A DNA stretch of 64,000 bases from Archilochus colubris. Lineage: Eukaryota; Chordata; Aves; Apodiformes; Trochilidae. Under the pieces are notes generated by a model, which was given only the letters and a program-made list of their open reading frames with translations, made no database searches and was not told where the DNA came from. Numbering within the stretch: the first letter of the stretch is position 1; the number at the start of each line of letters is the position of its first letter. Shown here piece by piece: positions 13,001-25,000 of the stretch. Made by a program: the position numbers and the translations under genes. The DNA lies in the NCBI GenBank assembly GCA_023079485.1, contig CM041092.1, forward strand, positions 12,723,127 to 12,787,126. The letters are read 5' to 3'.

Positions 13001-16000
13001 CAAACCCAGATTTGGGCATTCAGGATTGCCCCAAGCGATGGAGGCTCCAAGACAAGTTTTCCTAGGGTGGATAATGATCTATAACACTATAGTATCTTCA
13101 GCTCTTTTGACTCCTCTGAAACGATAACTAATGAGTCTCTAACATGTTTAATTAAGGACATTAGACTGAAGTAATATGAGCTCCAGAGGGAAGAGGTCAT
13201 TAAACAATCAGCAGCACCATGCCGGGCTTTTGTCACCGAGTCTTATCACCCCTCACTGGACACTTCCCCCCTCCACACACCCATTTCAACTTTCTGTGCC
13301 TTCTGTTTGTTCTATATCAGATCCCAAGAGAAAATGGAAAGGACACTTACTTTTAACTTGCTTTTTAATGCTTTTTGTGTTGTCCAGCCAATGCTGAAAA
13401 AGAAATAACTTTCATTGAATTACTGATACAAAAATATCACAAAAAGAATGAAAAAGGAAAAAAAAATCATATACATTAATAAAGACCATACTGGAAAACA
13501 AGTATCTAGTTGAAACAATCTAGTCCAAATCTTTCATAATTCTCAGCTTTCGCAGTGCTCAAAGATCCTTTCATTCAAAATATCAATTTTGAACAGAAAC
13601 TTCATGTAGTACCTTAGAAATAATCTTTATGAAAGCATTATCTAATTTTTTTTTAAATGTACTGACAAACCATTTTAATTACTAAAATTTTAATCCTGTC
13701 CAAACAAACAAACACTTAATTCAAAAGTTATTAGGTCACCCAGTGACAATGTGCCAGAGAGGCATAAATTATAGTGAGAGAGTCTGGCACTCAGTTGTGT
13801 GTGGTGCTTTCTTGGGGTGTAAGGGGAGAGACAAAATAAACATTTGTTGGCTTTCAGGCATTTTCTGTAGATGACTCAAGTGTAAAAACAGCAAAGCTGT
13901 CTATGTCTTGAACATATGGGAAAACTCTACCTAATTCTTCAAAATCTACTCACAGGAGACATTTCAGCAATTGTCACATGGGAGGACAGAAATCACTGCC
14001 TCATCTATTAATGCTAATTATAAGCTACATACTAGAAGCCAAAATAATGGCTACACTTACACTGTGTACAACAGCATGCGAAAAAATAAGCTATAGATGA
14101 CAGGGTAAGAGAAACACCTACAAGTATATGCTGTTCCGCCTAAGATAATTTCTTATATTTCCATTGCTGGAGAGTTTATAGCAGAAATTAAAGATAAAGC
14201 TGGAAATCTAACATACAGCTACTGGTAGAGAAGTCCTTCCAAACGCTGTGCAGAGAGAACAGCTCCCTCCTCCAAAAGAGATGCTCCAGTTGGACAGTGA
14301 ACACAGCATCCTCTTCACCAGACCTGCACTGACTCAACAGCCAGGGCAAACCCCCCAGCACACCATGTCCTGCCCGGTTCACAGTGCCCAGGGAGCACCA
14401 CCTCGCCCAGTCAATCCCAAATGCCACCTTGCAACAAGCACAGGTGAATTAGCAACATTCCTTTCCTTAAGCCACCTGCCAGCAGTTCAGAGTGGGCCTC
14501 CACCGAGGGCAGGAAAGCAGCAGGGGTGTGAGCCAGAACCGGTATTTTCAGGTTGCACTGCCAAGTGCAAACACGTTCCTGCCTCCAGAGCAGCCCTGCC
14601 TGCTGCAGAGAGGTGTAAAGCCAGCCTGTACCACAGCCAGGGTGTGCAGGGATGGGTGTACCAGAACAACCCGAACATCTACTGCAGCTCTGCACAGAGC
14701 AGGCAATGCTCCCCTTAGCTATTAAAACTAAGTAGGTTTTTGAAAGCTCTTTGAAAGCTAGCTAATAGATTTCTAATACAAAGAGGGAAGTTTAAGGAAG
14801 CATGAAGCAAATATTTATGTCAACTTTGCTTACACTACCAGCAAAGCAGAGCCAAGCAATTTTTCTTTTTTCCCAAAGGAAATTCTATAATCTCTCTTCG
14901 TATTCCATAAACTTGCTGAAGAGAATTTACTGACTCTTTCCTCCACCATAAAAACATACAAACAACCATTTGGAGGCTTGCAAGATAGAGGAATGGCTAA
15001 GGGAGCCATTCCCAGGCTGCTAGACTGGCTGTGCACCCCTGCTTCAGTCTCCCTCCTGTTTTCTCTCATCTCCTACACATTCCACGAACTGGGAGGCCCG
15101 CGACAGGCACTGATAATGTTTACTCTGTTCGGCTCCTACCACCACTGCCTACAGAACTCCTGAATAGTCAGGGTGTGCAGGAAAGAAGAGAATCAGAACT
15201 GCTTTTAAGTGGAGAGAAAGGAAAAAAAAAAGGCCCCAAACCAACACACATATGGACACACAGAGACGTCAGGAAACTTAAGATTTATTCCAAGTGATTA
15301 AAATGGAATTCAAGTGGACCTGGCAAGAAGTTTACATTTTGATGAGAGTTTGCTCAGCCCAGTCTACTGCTGAGATATTTAGAGATAAGTTTGCTAAACA
15401 AAAAGCATTATGAACAACAGACTGTATAGAGAACTCGAAGTTCTTTCTCAAATATTTTGCTGGTTCAGAAATTAACAACACCAGAAGACACAAAAAAACC
15501 CCAAACCAAAAGAATAACAAAAAAACAACCACAAAAAACCCAAACTACCCACAAAAAAGCCACAAAGCAAACAAACAAAACCAAACTACCAGAAAAACCA
15601 TCACCATAAAAGAAAAAACCCACACCCTACACAACAGCAACATTATAAAAAGGTAGTACAAGGGGTTTTTTGGTAAGGCAGCAAGGCTAAAACTGGTCCC
15701 ACAATTTATGGAAATAATAGGTGCATACTTAATGCAATGCTATACAAATGATTTTCACCATTAAGTGTTACATTAGATAAAACTGCCAGTTAACAAACTG
15801 ATGTGTTGCACAACTCCATCAGGAACATCATGTATTTGATGCTTGCAGTCTGCTAGAATCAGAAATTTGCCACACATGAAGGGTTCAGTGCCTCCTTTCT
15901 AAAAACACCAATCCTGCGTTGCTAGAGGGGAATCCAAACAGCCCAAGTTAACAACAACAACCTTCATCTTTTGTGTCACTGGACATGCTGTGCTATTCAT

Positions 16001-19000
16001 TGTCAGCCTGAATCCAAGTCATTCAAATTAACAATAGCTGTTCCCTTGGCTGCCAGATCAGGCCTGATGTACGGTGGACAATCTTGCAAATAACCAATTT
16101 CCATCTCCTGCCTCTTACTTCGGGGGAAAGGGGAGAACTATTCCTGACTTGCAGCTCACATGCAAACGATGATTCTATCACTTCACAAGTTGTTTCAAAA
16201 ACTTCCCTAAGGAAGCTAGTATTTAAATCCTAAACTCCAAGATGTCAAGAAAAGTTTGTATTATCTGTATTAAATTCAAACACCTAATTAGTATTCAGCT
16301 CAGTAGCTCAAAAGAAAAAAAATACCTCTCCTTCAGTTGTTGAAAATTCATCTATTGAAAACTTACTTGTAGTTAAAACAAGTGAAGAATTTACCAATTT
16401 TTAACTTAAGTATATGTTGCCAGTCTGCCAGAGTTTTCATATCATCAGGTGCAACTAGTCAGGCAATACACTTAAATTGGACAGCAGAAAGATTATCTCC
16501 TTTGGAATCATGGGACAATTCAGTCCACAGTAAAGGACTGGATTCTAACACTGTTTATTTAACAGGTCTGAATAATCTTTGACAGGTCACTTGATTAGTC
16601 TCTGCCTTTGTTTCCAGATGCTTTCTGCTAGAATGTGCCATGTCCTGTTTATGAGGATGGCTGCCATGATATTCCTCATTTCTTAAAGCAATTATCTCTG
16701 GCTCTAGTGTTCAGCTCTAATGGCAAAATGTAATCTTTTCTGCTTTGTTATACAGAGTGTATTATTAAAGTCCCGTTTAAACAGATTGTTATCTCTCCTC
16801 TGCCTCTTTTCAGTCACACATACTTAAAAAGAGGTGCAAAATAGCTTTGAAATCTCTGGTACCTGATAGATTGTGCAGTAACAAACACCCGATGAGGTGC
16901 TGTCTGGACTGGAAGTAACACTTTTCTGGACTAAAGAAAGCCATGAGCCACTGCTCAGGCACAAAAGATTAAATCCTATTTATCTATTTCAAGGTGAAAT
17001 TATGTCATTTGATAACAGTAAGAGAAGAAAAGTTTACCATACACATAGTTTTCCCAGTTACAACTATCCCAATGAGAAATCTTATGAGATCTTAAGAGGC
17101 ACATGGAAAAACTTCAGAAACCACATGGCAGGAAACTGAGTTATGATACCTAAAATGTACAGGTTTTTTTCCAGAAGCAAAAAGTAAAAGCAATGGAGTA
17201 TCAGTATTCCACATACTAGACTGCACATACTTAACACAGCAAACACAATTTTTACAAATATAAAATGCTCTGCAATGGGCTGTGGTCTATTTCTGTTGCT
17301 AGGAGGTATGCATGGTTCTGAACGACATCCCTCTGTTAAACTCTTTTTCTTCTTTAGTGTTAAATGTCTCTGTTCTGCATGAGGTTCAAGAGCACTTTCA
17401 CTACTGGAAACTGCAGCCCAGCAGCAGCTGCTCCCACTAGCCATTAAACTCGCTTCAGATGCTGAACAGGAATTATTTTCTGATGCTTAACTCGAATTGT
17501 AGAGAATAATCTCTACAATTACAAGTTAAAAATAAACTACACCACAACAGTTGTGAAAAGAAGCCATCAGTTCATAAGTGTGCTTTGATTTGGGGTGGGT
17601 AACACTGCATCCGAAGCTGTCAACTTCTTTCACAGATTGAAGCTAGGGGAGTTTTTTGCCATCGTACAAAGCTGTAACAATCTGGATGCCTCTCTCAAAC
17701 TGTTCTTCTAACAGAACTAAAGGAATGTATGTCATTGCCTGCATTTTGTATGCTGACCCCAAACAATTCCAGTATCCAGCTCAGTAGCAACTGTCTGTGC
17801 TTCCACTCTTGCCATCCTAACCATGAAATAATTCTCACTTGAAACACACAAATCATTAGATCATACATCAAACAAGTAAGCTTGACATACACAGTAGGAA
17901 AAGTCATCTCTGTCCACCTAGGACTGTTGGGATAAGTGAATGCAGGTTTAAAGTTACAAGGATGGAGAGAGAAAAAATCCACTCCTTTTCCAATGCCTCA
18001 CTTGACTTGCAGCTATCCTTGTGGGCAGGATTAAGTACTTGGCCATAAGAAGTATCTATATAAAACTGCACAGCCCACAAGTGAAAGAACTCTAACTTCT
18101 TCTGACTAACAGTGCTTTGCTTCTGTTTTCAAAAGCAGTTTTTAAACCTTGAACTTCACAAAAAACTCAGGCTTGCAAGAACCCTCTACTCTAATTGTCT
18201 GGTACATACAAACACTGCTACATCCTCCCAAAAATTTCTAGTTGCAGGTCTGAGTCACAACTGATTTAAGCAAATAAATGGCATACTTCTCACACAGACA
18301 TTAACAAGAGGACATTCGCTGACAAGAAAGTTAATGGCATTAGTAAGGAAACTACCCACTTTGTCAAACAACAGTCCCAAACACACACTCTAATTCTGCC
18401 TCTTCCTCTCTGTATCAGCAGCATCACAAATTTCTGTATGACATGCCAGGCTCTGGGGTCCTACTAGACGAGCCTGCCTAAGGGTGACAGAAGGTGTGAT
18501 AGTAACAAGTGAAAGACCAGAAAGGAAAGGACAACATTATTGTGCTATGTTAGAGTGCTCAAGATGGAACTAAACCTGGCATCATATTTGAACTAACACA
18601 CCACAGATCTTCTGCACAAAACTTAACTCAAAAAAGGCAGTTTGTCAACGTAGAAATTTAATTTATAAGTGGTTGCTTTAAAAAACTGATAAATATAAGC
18701 ACTGGTACTTACTGCCACTTGTGCAGAATCCATGAACCTTAATCCAAAGTAGTCACTTTCTATAAGGTCCAGATGATACATGATCTGTTCAAACAGGAGC
18801 TGGCCTTTGGCTTTTTTCTGAAAATATAAGATTTAGTACTTAGCAAGTAGTTTTATGGTAGCATCGACCTTAATCTAGGTATATGTTATATTGTCATTCC
18901 AAAATCAAGAAAAACTCAAAACTCAATTTCCATACTATATTTCAGAAGCTGTTCTTTTCTCTCATATTTTTGATGGGTGTTTTTCTGAAAGGCAAATGTA

Positions 19001-22000
19001 CACCTCACAAGAAGCATGTGTAACATCCTTAGAGAACTTACATAACCTCCTTTCTTGGAAAATGTCAATATTGACTGGCACAAGACTTGAGTGTTAAAAT
19101 GTCAGAAATTATCGTCCCTTCTAGGCTTTCCTTACTCAGTGAAGTTCAATAGAACTGGAGATACAGCCAATACATTTCCAATGACTAATGCAGTGGAAAT
19201 TTCAGAGCCAATTACAGCAAATTGTTTAACAATTTACTACTCTTTGATATCTAGGCAGTTCACCAGTTTTGAAGCAGGTAGCAAAGCCTAGTTATAGCAG
19301 AGATTTCCATTAGCAAGTGCTCTGAAGAACTGAAAGGAAATAGTCCAGGGCAAGCAACTTCAACAAACATTACTCATATAATGCACTTACAAATATCAAT
19401 TTCGAAAATTTACTTGTAGGTGCTAAGAGCCACTGCTTATGGTCACATAAAAGATATCAAAAAACTTAGCTTTGGCACCAAGTAAATACCATTTTTACAA
19501 TGATGATCTAAAAAATTACTCAGTTGTTTCTAAAGAGAAGGCAAGCAATATCGGACTAAGCTTCTACACAACACAGCTTTTTATGCAATGAACCCCTATA
19601 TAATAATACAATGAAAGAAAAAATTAACAGTAATACCCATGATGCCTAAATGTAATAATAATAAATTAGGTCGGACTACAAGTCACAGTGTTGAAATGAA
19701 GTATTTTTAAATACAAAGAAATGTAGAAAAGATTGGTTACTCTGAAAGCAATTCAAAGATTTTGTTATTTCAATAATGCTATCACATAAGCAAGCTTTTT
19801 TTTTTTTTGGTAGTTATTCATTAACAACTTGAGAATCTAGTCTATTAGATTATAGTCTAACTATAATAAGATGCTAATTAGAAGACCGAGTGCACACTTC
19901 AAAATTTATGGCCGGTGAGAATTCATATTCTCAGAAATAATCTGGTTTAATCACCAAGTCATATCCATGTATGAAAAGTCCCATACACAATTTTTGCCAC
20001 TTTCCTCTAGCTTGATCTTCAAATATTTATACTCAGCTTTGTAATCATAATAGTTGGTTTACTCTGTTTTAGTTAAATCCAATATGACATTTTGCAGTCC
20101 AAAATGAAATCTCAGAGACATTTCTAAATTGAACCTGCTTAAGCAAGTTCTCCCACAGTCATTTATTTCCAAGTATTGGGGGAGGTAGGAGCAAGGGAAG
20201 GCAATTATACCAGCAGGCAACTCCACATGCACACCGCATCTACAAAGAATTGGATAATGGAAATACTGAGATGTAGAGCACAACAAACTCACTTGGGAAA
20301 AGCATTTTTTCCTATTGACTTCAAGAGAAGGTACTTTGCAAGCAGCAGATTTATTAAACACCAGCAAGCCTCTCCTAAGAGAAGCCTTAAGGAAAATCAT
20401 CTATGTATATAACCACACATTATTCCACTATTTGAGGCAGTAGCCTCTTTTGTGAAGGAGGGAGTGTTTGTTGATATTTTCTCTCAGCACAGGCTATCTT
20501 CTGTTTAAAGAATGATACACTAATACGAGTGAAGTCAATACAGCATTTGCAACAGTGAAACAAGAAAAATGTCTTTTTTTGCATGGAGCTTTTTGCATCT
20601 GGTCTAAAACTGGAGGAAAATCTCCTGTTATTAGGTATAGCATTTTTTACCCTTTCCAATTCCTCAGTCATCTCTTAAAACTGTAATTAACCAGCTACCT
20701 CTGTCAAATTCCCTCCCGGGGGCAGGCAGTGGAGCACTTTAACTTTAGCCTAGAATTGCTTACATGTACTATCTCAGACTACCAGCAATCAAAACATTTA
20801 ATTGTTCATAATTCTGCAGTATCCAATTATTTTTTGAGTGTATTCACTCTTTTGGTGAATCAGGGGAAGGGGGTACTTTTACTCTTTTCATTTCAGCAAA
20901 GAACTCAAAGATCAAGTGGACCCAGAGTGATTAATACAGAAGAAAGTCCCTGAGGAATTACACTGGAGCAGAAGGAGAGGTTTGCAGGACTGCTGGTTGT
21001 TTTCTGACTTAAATCATCAGGGCTGTCAACATGGGCTTAACTATGCAGTACTTTGCATATGACTTAAACCATTAGTTACTGTATTTGGTGTGAGTCAGCA
21101 AAGGTTTCACACATCCTTTAATGGTAAGTTCAAAGTCTTCCTCAGGTTCTTAAGAATCTTCCTCCTTACATTCAAACCAAGAGCTGCCAGAAATTTCATT
21201 GCTTTGTAAGAGGTCATGTTCTGTGAATTAAAATTAATTCATCTGTATTCAATAAAACTGTGATCTCAGGTGTTTTCAAAAGAAGTGGCAAAGATTACTG
21301 TTGCTTTTGCTGGTGAGAAGTTACCCTTCTGTAGTGGCAACATTACCTGGCATTTTTATCCTGCTGCTACCTTTCTCCCCACCCTTCCCTCCCCCCCTCC
21401 TTGGAGCAGAGCACAACTTACTCTCTCTCAAAGGACAAATATTTTCAAGCTGCTTAATGGATACCGATGAACTATTAATGACACCCCTCACAAGCAGTCC
21501 AGCCAGAGCCCTGTCCTCCCTTCAGGGCACAAATTAAACTCCTCCTGAGTTTGTAATTCTGTAAAACCTGACTACTGGGTTTATACAGCTCGATGTACTC
21601 TGTAGGAAGAAACAGAAAACATTTATGGTCTTAAGCTCTGCCAGGGGAGGTTTAGGTAAGATATTAGGAAAAAATTCTTTACAGAGGGGGTGATCAGGCA
21701 TTGGAATGGGCTGCCCAGGGAGGTGGTGGATTCTCCATCCCTGGAGGAGATTTTTAACAGGAGACTGATGGGGCATTCAGTGCCATGGTCTGGTAACCAC
21801 TGGGGCTAGTGGATTAAGGGTTGGACTTTATGACCTCAGAGGGCCTTTCCAACCCGGATGATTCTGTGATTCTGTGATCTCACAGGAGGGGAATCAACAA
21901 GGGAACTGGGAAACTTAAATAAAATTTATCACGTACGCAGGCCAGGGAATCCAGGGGTTTTGCTACGCTTTGGAATGAGATAAAAGCAGTACAGTTAGAA

Positions 22001-25000
22001 GTACAGTATTTGTATCTTCTTCTAGCTTTAAACACTGACAAGGAGCAAAAGGAGTTGCTTCTCTCCAATCTTTCAAATATTTTACCAATTTTCCCTGACA
22101 ATTTCTTCTTACTCTAAAGATACCTGCAGCAAAGATTTGCTTCTCTCTGGTTTAGCCTGAGCATTTGGGATTTAGCATTTTGTTCTGTTGTTCTCTGGAG
22201 AATAAAAAAAAGGCTTGTCTCAAAAAATCTTCATAAAAGTTGATTTCGGTACCCATTATAACTGTATGTGTACTAGACTATTATATAGAAAGATTTTAAT
22301 GTACATTGCTAAGGCTTATTAACCCTCTACATGAAAAGACACACAATACAAAACATTCATACTTGGCAGTTTGTTTTGCCAGAAGCCTCTTATTTTTCCT
22401 CTCCCAGAAAGTTTGTATCTTCTGGTTACACATTTGATTTAATCAGTTTCTGAGACCATTTCCTAATATTCTTTCTGAATAAATCCAAACTGCTCATCCA
22501 GCATTAAGGTCTGGAGATTAAATCCCTGCCCCCAGTATACTCTCAAACGTGTCAGGTTTATTTGGTGTTCCACCTGCAGGTTTCTCAGGATCTGACGGGC
22601 ATATACCCTGAGGTGTCTGGGCTCCCAAGCAGGCAGCCCGAGGTTCTGCTGCTGCTCCCCGGTGCTGAGAGGCCTCAGGATGTGTTGCAGGTGTCTCACA
22701 TTCCATCTCCATACACATTTAAATCTGGAAGCACTGGAGCAACTTGCACTACAGCTTGGGCCCCTGTACAGCACACAGAAAATACCTCTGCTTGAAAACA
22801 CTCAGCTCAGAATTGATTTTTCCAGATTCAGGCCCCTAAGGGGTTTTCAGTAGTTAAAGCAAATAGTCAGAAGCACTTTAAGACACAGACCACATCGGGA
22901 AAAATTTTAATCCCAAACTTTATAGTCTTAACACACACAAGCAAATGTTTATTTACTAATTACTTTTGTCAACTGAGACAATTACATTGAAAATGTAATA
23001 GCCAGCCTTCAACACTTAAGATTTCATTTGAACATTGATTTTTTTAGCATTACTAGATTTTCTTTTTTCTCAGCATCTGTGCCATGGACAACATTCTGTA
23101 GTTCATGTTTCCAAGTCTGAATATTCAGCAAATAGCCATAAGTATTGTACAGACTTCTTTAAAAATATGTAATTGATTATGGGGTAAAAACAACTATCAC
23201 AATGCATTTCTGATCTTGTAGTGGGATCAACATATATCATTTCCCTTCATGAAAAAAGCCATCAGCATTTGTTAATACCTATTTTTTTGCTGGCAATGTC
23301 TTTGGTGTTCCACATGAATTTCTTAATTTAAAATAATCACTACAAATACAGTAGTTTTTATCGTATTTTGTAAGCATTACTCCAAAACTGTAAGCAGCCT
23401 AGCTGATTTCTGCTACTCCACAAAGCTCTTAGACTGGTTAATATTACACTTTGTTTCCATGATAATAAGGACAAAACTACCTCATTTTGCAATCTCCATA
23501 TTAAATTCCATACATGCATAAGTAAGGAATATTCCAAGATGAAAAACTACTCAGGAGCATCCATTCTTATAAATTGTGTTTTTCATGTTACACCACTGGG
23601 AAACTTTTACCTAAAACTTAGGTTGCATGTACAGAAACTGGAATACAATTAACACTCTATTATCCATGAGAAGATTATGCAAATTGTGGGTTAAGCAGGG
23701 ACAAGTTTTTTTTACTGGAACACCCCTGGCTTCCACAAGCACAGGGCTGCTTCTGTAAGACCCCATATATACTATCTGTTCCTATTTTAGGGCTGATGAC
23801 CTTGGTCCCTCACAGAAAGCTATCCACAATTTTATAAAAGTTAATATATTCTAAGTGTATCTCTGTAAATTATTTTATATTATTTATCTTACCATTTTTC
23901 CCCTTTACCTTGCTTAAGTTTTCCCTCTACTAACCATTACTACAAGTAGAATAGAATTTACTATGTTTTTAACCAATACTCAAAATTTTTACATCTTTTG
24001 ATTTAAAGATCCTCTAGAGCCCTCCAGGATACAAAACAGCACTTCATCTGAAATTCTTGACAAACATTTTTCTTGACAAGTATTTCATAAGCTGTTGGTG
24101 ACCCCAATTAAAAACAGCTTTCAAAGAAAAACACACCTATGATGCCCTGCTTCTCAACCTGTCTTTTCTCACAAACCATAACCACCTGAAGAGACATTAT
24201 TCCAGCTGCTGAAGGAATGGTTCCCTCAGGAGCCTGGACTGGTATGACTGAGCTGAGAATGTGTCTTCAGGTACTAAACTGGGTCTGTTCATGGCTTGAG
24301 AGGTTTTGGGAATTCCAGAAGTGCAGTGAGGGAAGATGTTTAGTTTTGCACAGGAAAAGGATTAAAAGTAATAGATGGGATGTCAGCAAAACAGAGTTCC
24401 TGTCCTCTCGCTGCTCATACCACTACAGATCTTAAGCAATTAGAAGAAAAAGCACAACCAAAGCTGAACTCGAGTTTACAATAAAACTGCTTTTATGACA
24501 AACAACATCAACAGTGCCACACCATATATTTTACAAAGATTTTTTATAGATTAAAAAAAAATCAGAACAGTAATACCTCAGCGTTTTACTAAGCCCATGG
24601 TTAATTCTGTCAAAAATCACTGAATGCATTTGGGCAAACACAGAGCTTTGAAAAAGTGGGAACAGACAACAAAAAGTAACAGGTCAAAACACAGCTTTAG
24701 AATGAGATAAAGGTAGGGGAAAAAAAAACAATGCTTTTTGATTGGTTCCAAAAGAAGAACTGATAGCTTGTTCTAATGAAGTTCTTGCTTCCCACTTTGA
24801 ACATACAAGAGACAGTAAACAGCATATAAAGCATTGATATCAGTGTCACTCTGACATGGTCACACAAGTGGATTCTTAAAAACAATCCAGCTTGTGTAGT
24901 GTGTAGGACTGCAGCTTTGATGAACACTTCAGGTCAGGCAATTTTGTAATTAAGATCAGAAGAAATAGAAAAGAAGACAGACTGAGTGGCTTGACAGATA

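Larger units (their letters stand above)
13394..18712 (-). other. EPB41L5: EPB41L5 intron 3
   Basis: About 5.3 kb with the A/C-rich tract and a GC-rich patch. A 120-codon minus-strand ORF (17082-17444) encodes a Ser/Cys-rich start and a hydrophobic [20 protein letters not shown] segment; it is within the background length of chance ORFs here and has a weak start context. Confidence 0.7.

Noticed and set aside
17082..17444. 120-codon minus-strand ORF with a hydrophobic segment, possible small membrane protein
   Set aside because: Length is within the range of several other non-coding ORFs in the window (112-118 codons), start context has T at -3, and no family is recognised.
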